Below are positions 1 to 7,982 of a stretch of DNA of 64,000 nucleotides, piece by piece (the stretch's first letter is position 1; each line of letters starts with the position of its first letter). The stretch is from Cyclonatronum proteinivorum (GTDB lineage Bacteria; Bacteroidota; Rhodothermia; Balneolales; Cyclonatronaceae), in contig NZ_CP027806.1 in assembly GCF_003353065.1 (NCBI RefSeq), forward strand, positions 434,001-498,000, given 5' to 3'. A program made the position numbers and the translations under genes. Under the pieces are notes generated by a model. It was not told the DNA's origin. It made no database searches and was given only the letters and a program-made list of their open reading frames with translations.

Positions 1-1932
1 TGAAAGCATGGTATTTGAAAACACGTACAACAAGTCGTTTTCAAACATAAAAACACGCGAAGCGAAACTATCCGTCTCGAAAACGGCCATCCGCAGGTCA
101 ACCGTGAGACCGGGCAGCGGCAGCCAGCGTATGTCCTGAAACAGCATTACCCCGTAATCCGCAGCCGGGACATCGCGGTTGCGGGCGCGCACCCACTCCG
201 CCCGTGTGCGCAGCCGAAGTGCCGACAGTACCTGCACTTCGGTTTCCGCCCGCACAGACGTTCGGGCGTCCTGCCCCATCACTACAACCGCGCGGCCAAA
301 AGGGTCGGAAAGTTCGAAATCGTTTTCCCGCACCTTGCTCCTGACCGTCACGTAGGCTGAAAACTGACGGCTAAAGGTGAAATCAACCTGCCCCAGTAAA
401 TCGTACCCCGCAGTTCGCTGCGTCGTACCAAATCGCGGGGCAGGGAAGCGGAAACGGTCGTAATACGCAGACAAGGTCAGTATTCGACTCAGCTCGTGAC
501 GCAGGCCGGTGTAGAAGCCGGTCTCATTGCGGGGCCTTCCGCTTAGCTCCCCAAACCCTGAGCCATACAGCGACTGAAAGTCCCGGCTGTAGTTTCGGTA
601 AATCAGCGTAAGATCTGTGCGGTCATCAACCGGCAGCTGTATCCCGCTGATGAGTCCAGTGCCGCCATTTTCGCTTCTTGCGACCTCACCGAACACAAAG
701 GCCTGCCCGAGCAGCAGCCGGTAGTCCGCACCTGCAACGGAAGCGTGCCTGCCTTCAAAATCATAGCGATTGTACACCGCCGTACCCGGTACAATGTGCC
801 GGTTGTAAACCGCACGGTACCCGGTTGCGCCAATCATCCCGTAGCGCCCGGTGTAGGTCAGCCTTGCCCCGCCCATTTCGAGCTGCGTATTGTTGCGGCG
901 CGCCCGCTCGCTTGGGGTACGGTGCAGCCCGCTTGCCGATGGAAAGCGGATAGTGTCTTCAGAAACGACGGTTGCACTCAGCGGTCGGTTCGAGTAAAAG
1001 CCCGTTACCTGAAACCGTCTGCCGACCGTAGCTGCGATACCCCGCATAAACCGGGTTTGTTCACTCGACTGATACGGGGCGAGACCACGCTCGCCCCGAA
1101 GCGGCCCGCCGGTCACATCGCGGCTTTTACCAAAACCCAGTCCGGTATGCAGCACAAGCCCCTGACCGGCCCAAATCCCGTAATCACCCACAACCAGGCG
1201 CTGCACCATCCCCACATTTTGGATGCCCGCGTGCCACGAGTTAAAATCGAAATCATGCGGTCCGCTGATCGGCTCGCCCGGTGCCTTCAGCTGTGTAAGA
1301 TTGAGCGAGAGATGCCGGCTCCGGTAGTTAAAGCGCTGATAGATGCGCCAGGGGTCTCCGGCATACCGCGTCTGTCCTTCAAATGCGGGCGGGGTGAATC
1401 CGGTCTGCGTCTGCAGCACCCGCTGCCCCCGGCTGATGTATTCGAAGCGCCCGCGATGCGTCCAGAAACCGGCATTGGTGAGCAGCATGCGGGTGAGCTC
1501 GCCGCTTTCTCCTACCGTAATGTAGGGCCTTATGCGCTCAAGGGTGACGGTGCCAATACCACGTATTTGCAGCAGTTCTTCGGGCTGTTCGATAGGCTTT
1601 TGCTCCCGCAGGCTGATGATCGCCTGCGCCTGAACCGGTGATATACCCGGCAGCTGACTAAGTTCAGGTAAGGAAGCCCGGTTCAGGTTTATGGGATTGG
1701 CTGCCAGGTCGAGCAGGAAAACGGCCAGCTCTTCGGCCCCTTCTGCGTCTTCTTCTGCCTCACGGTCTTCCAGCAGGCGCTCCAGCTCCCGCTCAACGGT
1801 ACGTACAGAATCAGCTGCCGTATGCTGCCGGGCAAGGGCCGTCTCACTCATCCCAAAGAAGCATAAAAGGGCGGCAATTGCTGTTTTGAGCGAAGTGCGC
1901 AGTCTCCGGTCATGCCATTTTTTCAGTCTCAT
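1..1932 (-). CDS. Secreted helix-hairpin-helix protein with predicted beta-barrel (C-terminus outside window)
   Basis: Read on the minus strand from the ATG at 1932, the frame is open for 644 codons and runs off the left edge, so it is 3'-truncated here. Residues about 15-35 are a hydrophobic signal sequence ending near ALARQ. A Glu-rich stretch (45-70) follows, then two helix-hairpin-helix units at 81-138 (NLNRASLPELSQLPGIS and LLQIRGIGTVTLERI). The rest alternates aromatic and polar residues, with many Tyr, Arg and Gly, like an outer-membrane barrel. HhH units of the ComEA type bind DNA without sequence specificity, and large HhH proteins of about 700 residues are known in Bacteroidota without an assigned role. 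It starts 8 bp after the stop of the PorV-like gene, so the two are probably co-transcribed. A DNA-uptake or envelope role is inference. The family is fairly sure; the function is not. Confidence 0.75.
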   Translation of the reverse strand, partial: MRLKKWHDRRLRTSLKTAIAALLCFFGMSETALARQHTAADSVRTVERELERLLEDREAEEDAEGAEELAVFLLDLAANPINLNRASLPELSQLPGISPVQAQAIISLREQKPIEQPEELLQIRGIGTVTLERIRPYITVGESGELTRMLLTNAGFWTHRGRFEYISRGQRVLQTQTGFTPPAFEGQTRYAGDPWRIYQRFNYRSRHLSLNLTQLKAPGEPISGPHDFDFNSWHAGIQNVGMVQRLVVGDYGIWAGQGLVLHTGLGFGKSRDVTGGPLRGERGLAPYQSSEQTRFMRGIAATVGRRFQVTGFYSNRPLSATVVSEDTIRFPSASGLHRTPSERARRNNTQLEMGGARLTYTGRYGMIGATGYRAVYNRHIVPGTAVYNRYDFEGRHASVAGADYRLLLGQAFVFGEVARSENGGTGLISGIQLPVDDRTDLTLIYRNYSRDFQSLYGSGFGELSGRPRNETGFYTGLRHELSRILTLSAYYDRFRFPAPRFGTTQRTAGYDLLGQVDFTFSRQFSAYVTVRSKVRENDFELSDPFGRAVVVMGQDARTSVRAETEVQVLSALRLRTRAEWVRARNRDVPAADYGVMLFQDIRWLPLPGLTVDLRMAVFETDSFASRVFMFENDLLYVFSNTMLS

Positions 1933-1940
1933 TACCTGCC

Positions 1941-2792
1941 TCAGAAAAAGATGGTGAGATCAAGACCCGGACTCCAGCCCAGCGCGTAGTGTTGCTGCGC
2001 GACGAAGTTGACCGATACCAATGATGTTGCGAAGCCTGCCCCGGCAGAGAAGGTCTGCGGCGCTGTTGTGATGCCGCCCCTGAGCTGAAGCGATTCCCAA
2101 ACCGGAATTTCAAGACCCGCTCTGAATGCAAGCGGAAACCGGACATCCTTCACAGCGTCGGCAGCAAGCTTTACCCGTTCGGCCAGCTCATACGCCAGTC
2201 CGATGGCCAGCTCACGCGCAAGCTCTTCCCGCGCCTTACCAACTGAACCTCGGTTAAGATTGAGTACGCGGGCACCAAGTTTGAGCTCGGGCACAAGCTG
2301 CCATGCAAGTCCCGCGTCGATAGTAGGGGTGCCCGCCGATCCGTAGCGTTTGATGTGCAAATGGGTATAGTTGACGATCAGTCCCGCAGAAACACCCGCC
2401 TGCGCGTAGCCCAGACCGGCCCGCACACGGGTTTCACGGTAAAGGTCGTCTCCAAACGTGTGCAGTCCGCCGCCAAGCGTAACGCCCCGAAGCTGCACCG
2501 TAGCCGCCAGCGCCTGATCCGTAAGTTCTGCAAATCCGTAATTCCGGATCCCGTAAAATGATACGGCATTGTCTGTGCCTGCAAGTAGGGCCGGGTTACC
2601 GAATACCGCCCAGCTGTCATCCCCGACGGCTGTTACGGCCTGTCCCATAGCAAGCTGCCGGGCACCCAGCACGGTTTGTGCCTGTGAGCCGGATGCTAAC
2701 CCGGTCACCATCATCACACAGAAAAAACATACAACACAGAGCCGGAACATCAGCGGCCGGCCGCTCACCGATAGGAGACAATACTTTTCCAT
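1941..2792 (-). CDS. PorV/PorQ-family outer-membrane protein
   Basis: The 283-residue protein has a signal sequence ending around SQAQ and then the family's typical N-terminal motif, here RQLAMGQAVTAVGDDSWAVFGNPALLA (residues ~45-70, cited in part: a Gly-Met-Gly turn followed by an Asn-Pro-Ala-x-Leu-Ala box). The remainder is beta-strand-like with repeated Gly and aromatic residues, as in OMPP1/FadL-type barrels. PorV and PorQ relatives act at the outer membrane in type IX secretion, but many paralogues have no known role. Two ATG starts are possible: 2792, or 2750, which gives a tighter signal peptide beginning MFRLCVVCFF. It lies 8 bp upstream of the HhH-barrel gene and probably forms an operon with it. 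Confidence 0.72.
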   Translation of the reverse strand: MEKYCLLSVSGRPLMFRLCVVCFFCVMMVTGLASGSQAQTVLGARQLAMGQAVTAVGDDSWAVFGNPALLAGTDNAVSFYGIRNYGFAELTDQALAATVQLRGVTLGGGLHTFGDDLYRETRVRAGLGYAQAGVSAGLIVNYTHLHIKRYGSAGTPTIDAGLAWQLVPELKLGARVLNLNRGSVGKAREELARELAIGLAYELAERVKLAADAVKDVRFPLAFRAGLEIPVWESLQLRGGITTAPQTFSAGAGFATSLVSVNFVAQQHYALGWSPGLDLTIFF

Positions 2793-2814
2793 AGATGCTT
2801 ACGTTGCGAAAGCT

Positions 2815-2822
2815 TATCTTTG
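2815..2822 (+). promoter_or_regulatory. Candidate Bacteroidota-type -7 element
   Basis: TATCTTTG fits the Bacteroidota -7 consensus TAnnTTTG and lies about 100 bp before the GTG start of the PorD gene, in the gap between divergent genes. A TTG at the ideal -33 spacing is not present, so this is weak evidence. Confidence 0.28.
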
Positions 2823-2924
2823 ATTCATGCCCCATTGATAGCAATAAGCGAAAATCCTTACACCTTTTTCTCTGCATTGGGCCGCTTTTTTATTGATTCT
2901 TTGTTCCGTTAAGCAAGTACTCCC

Positions 2925-3827
2925 GTGAAATTCCTGCCATCCCTGATTCTGTTCTTTGTCTTCTCAACGACCATGCATACTGTGGCTTCAGCTCAGGAAA
3001 TCCATGCCCGTGTTGAGCTAAATACAAGTCAGATCAGCACCTCTGATTACGATTACCTGAATGAGCTTCGCACCTTAATTGAAGAGTACGTAAACGACAC
3101 CCGCTGGACCGACGACACATTTCTTGAAGACGAGCGCATAGAAGTTAATATCCGCATTACCCTCACAAACGCCGATAACAACGCCAATTTCGACGCAAAC
3201 CTGATCGTGCAGTCGAGTCGTCCGATTTACAACACGCTCGCCAAGACACCCCTGGTCTTAATTAACGATAACTCCTGGCGCTTTAACTTCACACGGAACC
3301 GCAACATCATCCGTGATGATATGCAGTATGATGACATTGCTTCGGTAATTGACTTCTACATGTTTATCATCCTTGCGTACGACTATGATTCTTTTTCGGA
3401 GCTGGGCGGGAGTCCGTTTCTGCGGAGAGCCGAGAACATTCTGAACGTTGCACAGTCAACGCCGGGCGCTTCCGGATGGAGCTCCATGGGAACCCGACGA
3501 AACCGGAACGGCCTCATCACCCTCCTCAATAATCCGAATTACGAAGGCTTCAGGCGCGCACTTTACAGCTACCATCGCCTCGGGCTGGATCAGTTCACCC
3601 TCAACCCCGACCGTGCGCGTGAGCATATTATGGATGCTTTAACCCTTCTGCAGGAAACCCGCCGGCAAACGACCGAGCGCTACCTTTTCGACCTGTTGTT
3701 TTCTACCAAAAACCGGGAATTCACCGCTGCCTTCCTCGATGCTGAACTTTCTGCACGTTTGGAAGCTTTCAACCTTCTGGCTGATCTTGACCCCAGCCAT
3801 ATCTCTGAATACGAAAAACTCCAGTAA
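2925..3827 (+). CDS. porD: PorD-like type IX secretion protein (DUF4835)
   Basis: This 300-residue protein has a cleavable signal peptide (1-23, ending ASAQ) and a mature part rich in Asn, Asp, Tyr and Phe. It shows features of the DUF4835 family: an early EIHARVELN strand, a NDNSWRFNF segment and an acidic YDYDSFSELGG segment. In Bacteroidota the DUF4835 protein is usually encoded next to recN and is named PorD in type IX secretion annotation; recN is absent here. The start is GTG at 2925, the only start that gives a full signal peptide. It is likely periplasmic or outer-membrane associated. The next gene begins 19 bp after its stop, so co-transcription is plausible. Family assignment is from memory of the sequence pattern, not a search. 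Confidence 0.68.
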   Translation: MKFLPSLILFFVFSTTMHTVASAQEIHARVELNTSQISTSDYDYLNELRTLIEEYVNDTRWTDDTFLEDERIEVNIRITLTNADNNANFDANLIVQSSRPIYNTLAKTPLVLINDNSWRFNFTRNRNIIRDDMQYDDIASVIDFYMFIILAYDYDSFSELGGSPFLRRAENILNVAQSTPGASGWSSMGTRRNRNGLITLLNNPNYEGFRRALYSYHRLGLDQFTLNPDRAREHIMDALTLLQETRRQTTERYLFDLLFSTKNREFTAAFLDAELSARLEAFNLLADLDPSHISEYEKLQ

Positions 3828-3846
3828 CGCCCCTTTTGCCTGTTGT

Positions 3847-4497
3847 ATGAAGAACCTCATCCTAAAAATTAAAGACCCCGTGAGCTGTCTCACCCACATG
3901 GGCGGGGCTTTTTTTGCAGTCATCGGTCTCGTGCTGATGCTTTTGACGGCAAATGCACCCATCGAAGCTGTGGCATTCGGCATTTTTGGCGGCACCATGT
4001 TCCTGATGTACCTTGCAAGCACGCTTTATCACATGTTTGATGCCAGCGAGCAAATCACCAAAGCCCTGCGCAAATTTGATCATGTGATGATCTACTTTTT
4101 CATCGCCGGAACCTTCACCCCGTTCACCATGCTCCTGATTGAAGGCAGCCTGCGCTGGATTTTTCTGGGTGTGATTTGGGGGATTGCTTTTGCCGGTATG
4201 GTTTTCAAACTTTTTTGGCTTCACGCACCCGCCTGGCTCTCCATCGCACTTTATCTGGGGATGGGTTGGCTTGGTTTGCTTGTGCTGCCTTACGCCTTCA
4301 CCAACCTGAGCGCGGCTGCCGGCAACTGGATTATTGCGGGCGGATTATCTTATACCATCGGAGCTGTTGTATATGGACTGAAGCGTCCTGATCCCTGGCC
4401 GGGCACCTTCGGCTTTCACGAGATCTGGCACCTGTTTGTAATGGGGGGTACCTTCGCCCACTTCTGGGTAGTTTATCGTTATCTGCCTCTTAGCTGA
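3847..4497 (+). CDS. Hemolysin III / TrhA family membrane protein
   Basis: The 216-residue protein has about seven transmembrane helices and the conserved residues of the PAQR/hemolysin III family: STLYHMFD near residue 60, KFDHVMIYFFIAGTFTP near 80 and, at the C-terminus, FHEIWHLFVMGGTFAHF with the HxxxH metal ligands. Members are linked to membrane homeostasis; despite the name, a hemolytic role is doubtful. The ATG at 3847 was chosen because the same frame upstream overlaps porD and adds residues that the family lacks. A strong terminator follows at 4547. Substrate unknown. Confidence 0.86.
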   Translation: MKNLILKIKDPVSCLTHMGGAFFAVIGLVLMLLTANAPIEAVAFGIFGGTMFLMYLASTLYHMFDASEQITKALRKFDHVMIYFFIAGTFTPFTMLLIEGSLRWIFLGVIWGIAFAGMVFKLFWLHAPAWLSIALYLGMGWLGLLVLPYAFTNLSAAAGNWIIAGGLSYTIGAVVYGLKRPDPWPGTFGFHEIWHLFVMGGTFAHFWVVYRYLPLS

Positions 4498-4546
4498 ACC
4501 TGATAATCCAGCTGAAAAGATCGTATATTTGGATACATCATCACCG

Positions 4547-4576
4547 AACCGGTCCCGTCGACCGGTTTTTTCTTTT
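4547..4576 (+). terminator. Rho-independent terminator after hemolysin III gene
   Basis: A perfect 8-bp stem (AACCGGTC / GACCGGTT) with a 5-nt loop is followed by TTTTTCTTTT. It ends the porD/hemolysin III transcript 50 bp after the stop codon. Confidence 0.8.
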
Positions 4577-4602
4577 GTATCCATTCTCAAAAAAGGACTT
4601 AC

Positions 4603-5226
4603 TTGCTATCTGTCGGTTTTTTACTCACGACCTTTATTTCCATTTTTTCGATAGTGAACCCGTTTACGGCCATGCCCGTATTTCTGGCGCTCACGCAGGA
4701 TCTTTCCAATCAGGAAAGGAACAGGCAGGCCCGCTGGGGTGCCATATACATGGTCATCATTCTCGGGGCTTTCTTATTTGGCGGACAGTATATCATCAGC
4801 TTTTTTGGGATTAGTATTGAAGGTATCCGGATTGCGGGCGGCCTGATGATTATGCGCTTTGCCTACTCCCTGCTTAACCCGGCTGAAGGCGGCCGAAAAA
4901 TCACCCCGGAAGATGAACAGGAAAGTCAGAATAAGCCCGATATTTCCTTTAGTCCGCTGGCCATGCCCTTGCTGTCCGGGCCCGGCAGTATTGCGGTCGT
5001 GCTTGGCTTTGGTTCACAAACGACCGGTGTAATCGATGCTTTTGTGGTTTTTGCCGCTATTGTCCTCGTTGCCGTTGCTGTATATGGCGTGCTGTATGTT
5101 GCGCCGCAGCTGATTAAGGTTTTGGGTAAAACCGGCATGACGGCCCTCACACGCATGATGGGCTTTATTGCGCTTTGCATTGGCGTCCAGTTTATCATCA
5201 ACGGCATTTCCATGCTGATTGCCTGA
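4603..5226 (+). CDS. MarC family integral membrane protein
   Basis: The 207-residue protein has six predicted transmembrane helices and typical MarC motifs: FSIVNPFTAMPVFLALT near residue 15, an RIAGGLMIMRFAYSLL segment, and PLAMPLLSGPGSIAVVL near 120. MarC proteins are inner-membrane proteins of the NAAT/UPF0056 group whose transport substrate is unsettled. The start is TTG at 4603, with AAAAGGA ending about 5 bp upstream, one of the few clear Shine-Dalgarno sites in the window. It sits alone between a terminator and a repeat-bearing gap. Confidence 0.87.
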   Translation: MLSVGFLLTTFISIFSIVNPFTAMPVFLALTQDLSNQERNRQARWGAIYMVIILGAFLFGGQYIISFFGISIEGIRIAGGLMIMRFAYSLLNPAEGGRKITPEDEQESQNKPDISFSPLAMPLLSGPGSIAVVLGFGSQTTGVIDAFVVFAAIVLVAVAVYGVLYVAPQLIKVLGKTGMTALTRMMGFIALCIGVQFIINGISMLIA

Positions 5227-5264
5227 CGCGGTTTACAGCAAGTGTTCATGTACCGCTGACCGCG

Positions 5265-5357
5265 TAACCCGCTTAGAAGCGATTATTTTTGATGTAAGCA
5301 AAAGGTAAACAAAAGGATATCTTTCAATAAGTGCGTGATCGTGTATCATGCGGGTTA
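5265..5357. repeat. Small element bounded by TAACCCGC / GCGGGTTA
   Basis: Inverted 8-bp ends TAACCCGC (5265-5272) and GCGGGTTA (5350-5357) enclose about 77 bp of AT-rich sequence. The ends match the outer ends of the 226-256 bp repeats at 10155, 32660 and 34568, so this may be a deletion derivative, but the interior is different. Confidence 0.4.
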
Positions 5358-5509
5358 GCATCAGGTTTAGTATCTTAAACCTGATTACGCTGAAACGGAT
5401 TAACATTACAGCCGTAGAAAGATGGCAATGGGTGTAACTACACATGCCATTTCTTCATCAATCTGCCATGATGCCTCATCATGGTTTAATTTCTAAAAAA
5501 TATTCTGCC

Positions 5510-5812
5510 ATGGGACTCTGGACCGCCATCGTCATTATTGTTGTAGTAACTGTTCTCGCTGATGTGTACAGCAAAAATCAGAAGAACAAAGCCCGTTTCA
5601 GTGGTAACGACAAAAAAATGAACGAGCTGAACGAGACCATTAAAAAGCTCGAGAAGCGGATTGAAAACCTCGAAATAATTGCGGTCTCAGATCCGGATAA
5701 TTTTCAGGACCGCGCCCGCAATACCAGCTTCTACAAAGAGCCGGAAGAACCTGCACGAGCCAATCAGCGCCTCGTTAATGAGCTCGCACGCGCCAAACAG
5801 CGCGGTGACTAA
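5510..5812 (+). CDS. Small membrane-anchored coiled-coil protein (first of a tandem pair)
   Basis: From the ATG at 5510 this is a 100-residue protein: one N-terminal transmembrane helix (GLWTAIVIIVVVTVLADV), then a charged coiled coil (MNELNETIKKLEKRIENLEI), then an Asp-Pro-Asp-Asn turn and a basic-acidic tail. An in-frame ATG at 5444 would add 22 residues that do not look like part of a membrane anchor, so 5510 is preferred. The architecture, helix plus coiled coil ending ...LExIxxxD, resembles PspB of the phage-shock system, and the next gene has the same plan. This similarity is by layout only. Function unknown. Confidence 0.65.
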   Translation: MGLWTAIVIIVVVTVLADVYSKNQKNKARFSGNDKKMNELNETIKKLEKRIENLEIIAVSDPDNFQDRARNTSFYKEPEEPARANQRLVNELARAKQRGD

Positions 5813-5881
5813 CTTGACAGGTCAAGACAGAGCTTCCGCTTTTTTAAAACGCTTCACACGCACCCAAAACCATCCATTGTT

Positions 5882-6250
5882 ATGTTTAGCGAAGAAATTA
5901 TTGTCCCCTTTATATTATTCGCCTTTGTTTTTGGGCCTCTGTTTTATCTGATTTACACAGGGTCAAAACTGATACGCTACCGGATTGACCGAAAGTATGC
6001 CCATCAGAACAGCAAAGAAGTCAAAGAACTCAAAGCTTTTATGGAGCGGACAGAGCTGCGGCTGCAGGCGCTGGAAGAGATTGTAAGTGAAGACGGTGTA
6101 ATCCTGGACCGCGCCGTATCTCAGGTTGAAAAAAAAGTCAGCAAGGAAAGAAAAATTGAAGCTGACTTTTCGGAAGATACCCCTGTTAACCTTTCAGATA
6201 AGCAACACGACACCGGACGAAGCAAGCTGCGTAATCAGCTAAAATCGTGA
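5882..6250 (+). CDS. Small membrane-anchored coiled-coil protein (second of a tandem pair)
   Basis: The 122-residue protein has an N-terminal membrane helix (residues ~7-28), a basic stop-transfer segment (RYRIDRKY), a coiled coil (~40-65, with LQALEEIVSEDGVILDRA), and a polar lysine-rich tail. Its LEEIVSEDG...LDRA segment lines up with LEIIAVSDPDNFQDRA in the preceding protein, so the two are probably diverged tandem duplicates. PspB-like by layout. It is followed by a terminator at 6279, so the pair forms its own small operon upstream of divIVA. Confidence 0.68.
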   Translation: MFSEEIIVPFILFAFVFGPLFYLIYTGSKLIRYRIDRKYAHQNSKEVKELKAFMERTELRLQALEEIVSEDGVILDRAVSQVEKKVSKERKIEADFSEDTPVNLSDKQHDTGRSKLRNQLKS

Positions 6251-6278
6251 CTTAATCCCCGTAATTCGTTAACTTAAA

Positions 6279-6314
6279 AGACCTGGTACTTTTTGAAAGT
6301 GCCGGGTCTTTTTA
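6279..6314 (+). terminator. Rho-independent terminator
   Basis: An 11-bp stem with G-U pairs (AGACCTGGTAC / GTGCCGGGTCT) is followed by a run of five T. It lies 28 bp after the second coiled-coil gene. Confidence 0.72.
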
Positions 6315-6391
6315 TTTGAAATACGCCGTAGGTTGGTTTATACTGAATATTTACCTGCACAATCCGAAACCCACTCATCTTCGCAGCCGCC

Positions 6392-6985
6392 ATGACTATT
6401 ACCGCCCTCGAAATTAAACAGCGCACCTTTACAAAATCTCTTAGGGGGTACGACCCTGCCGAAGTAAATGCGTTTCTCAGCATGCTTGCCAATGAGTGGG
6501 AACATCAGGTCACAAAAATAAAATCGCTCGAGCGCGATGTTCGTGAAGTAAATGACAAACTGAGTCATTATCAGCGCATAGAAGCTACGCTGCATGAAAC
6601 CCTGCAGACAGCGCGCGAAAATGCGGAGCAAAAATTGGAAAATGCCCGCAGAGACGCCAAAAACAAGCTGCAGAAAGCTGAAATTGATGCCGAACAGATT
6701 ATCAAAGAAGCACGTCAGCAAAAACAGCATATTCGCCAGAGCATTATCACCCTGCTTGAGCGGCGGGAAGAAATTATTCGCGGAATGGGATCCTATCTCG
6801 ATATTGCGCAAAAATCGCTGGACAGTTTTCAGAAAGACGGACAGAGTATTTATCAGCTTCCGGGCAGCGACGGGGCTTCAGAACCCCTTCCCGTTTCAGG
6901 TAAAAAAGCGCCATCAGCTGCCGAAAGCGGTAAAACGGCACCCGGCACCGAAGATATAGACGACCTGATTGAAGAACTTGACTAA
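6392..6985 (+). CDS. DivIVA domain-containing protein
   Basis: The 197-residue protein begins with the DivIVA membrane-binding motif: [27 protein letters not shown] (about residues 3-29), with the conserved RGYD and VNxFL. A long coiled coil follows (35-135), then a disordered Pro/Ser/Lys stretch and an acidic tail ending DLIEELD. DivIVA/GpsB proteins sit at curved membranes and recruit division or wall-growth factors; they are less studied in Gram-negative bacteria. The purine phosphorylase gene starts 32 bp later and may be co-transcribed. Confidence 0.86.
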   Translation: MTITALEIKQRTFTKSLRGYDPAEVNAFLSMLANEWEHQVTKIKSLERDVREVNDKLSHYQRIEATLHETLQTARENAEQKLENARRDAKNKLQKAEIDAEQIIKEARQQKQHIRQSIITLLERREEIIRGMGSYLDIAQKSLDSFQKDGQSIYQLPGSDGASEPLPVSGKKAPSAAESGKTAPGTEDIDDLIEELD

Positions 6986-7017
6986 ATTTTTTTCCTCATT
7001 TATCTAATACACATACA

Positions 7018-7854
7018 ATGACATTCGACACCATTGAAAGCTTTCGGGCCAAGAGATCCGAAGCCCTGGATTTTATTCGTTCCAAAACTGATTTCAAACC
7101 GGAAGTACTGATTATACTTGGTACCGGTCTCGGAAACCTCGCCCGTGAGCTTGATACCGAACTAACCATCGGTTATCAGGATATCCCGCACTTTCCTGTA
7201 TCTACGGTTGAGTCACACTCCGGCAAACTGTTGTTTGGTACCCTTGGGGGTAAAAAAGTTGTGCTTATGCAGGGGCGCTTTCATTACTATGAAGGCTATA
7301 GCATGCAGGAAATTGCCTTTCCTGTACGCGTTGCCCAAGCGCTTGGCGCCCGTGCGCTGCTCGTCTCCAATGCAGCCGGCGGCATGAACCCGCTCTATCG
7401 CCGTGGGGACATCATGTGTATTACGGATCACATCAATATGCTCGGTCTGAACCCCCTTATCGGTCCGAACGATAACGATCTCGGAGACCGCTTTCCGGAC
7501 ATGAGTGAACCGTACAGCAACCGCCTGATTAAACTTGCAGAAGAAGTCGCGCTCGCACAAAATATTAAAATGCAGCAAGGTGTATATGTTGCAGTGCCTG
7601 GCCCGAACCTTGAAACACGTGCCGAGTACCGTTTTCTGCGCCTCATTGGTGCAGATGTTGTCGGGATGAGCACGGTTCCGGAAGTGATTGCTGCGGTGCA
7701 CATGAAAATGGAAGTCTTCGGTATTTCAGCCGTAACCGACGAGTGTTTCCCGGAATCCCTGCAACCGGTTGTTCTGGAAGAAATTATCGAAGCCGCTTCT
7801 ATTGCTGAGCCTAAGCTCACCAAGGTCATTAAAGGCGTTCTCGAAAAAATGTAG
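7018..7854 (+). CDS. Purine nucleoside phosphorylase (trimeric type)
   Basis: The 278-residue protein matches the trimeric purine nucleoside phosphorylase family: phosphate loop LGTGLG (34-39), GRFHYYEGY (86-94), SNAAGGMN (117-124), GPNLETRAE (195-203) and VGMSTVPE (215-222). It splits purine nucleosides with phosphate into base and (deoxy)ribose-1-phosphate in salvage. The base-contacting segment reads VTDECFPE, with Asp241 where 6-oxopurine enzymes have Asn; that change favours 6-aminopurines such as adenosine in studied relatives. Length is normal for the family. Confidence 0.9.
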   Translation: MTFDTIESFRAKRSEALDFIRSKTDFKPEVLIILGTGLGNLARELDTELTIGYQDIPHFPVSTVESHSGKLLFGTLGGKKVVLMQGRFHYYEGYSMQEIAFPVRVAQALGARALLVSNAAGGMNPLYRRGDIMCITDHINMLGLNPLIGPNDNDLGDRFPDMSEPYSNRLIKLAEEVALAQNIKMQQGVYVAVPGPNLETRAEYRFLRLIGADVVGMSTVPEVIAAVHMKMEVFGISAVTDECFPESLQPVVLEEIIEAASIAEPKLTKVIKGVLEKM

Positions 7855-7982
7855 CCATCCGCAGGGCTCAGTCACAGGTGAATACGGCAGCTGTTATCAT
7901 CCGTTTTTTCTTCGTACCTTGAGCCCTGTTTAGTTTTCAATTCGTAAATGCAGATTTTGTTCAACAGCTCCAATCTCTTCCT

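Noticed and set aside
745-1641. A 298-codon plus-strand open frame
   Set aside because: It is the complement of the HhH-barrel gene; that frame has a signal peptide and HhH motifs, this one has only low-complexity sequence.
4524-4531. TATATTTG as a promoter for the MarC gene
   Set aside because: It matches the -7 consensus, but a strong terminator at 4547-4576 would stop any transcript starting there.
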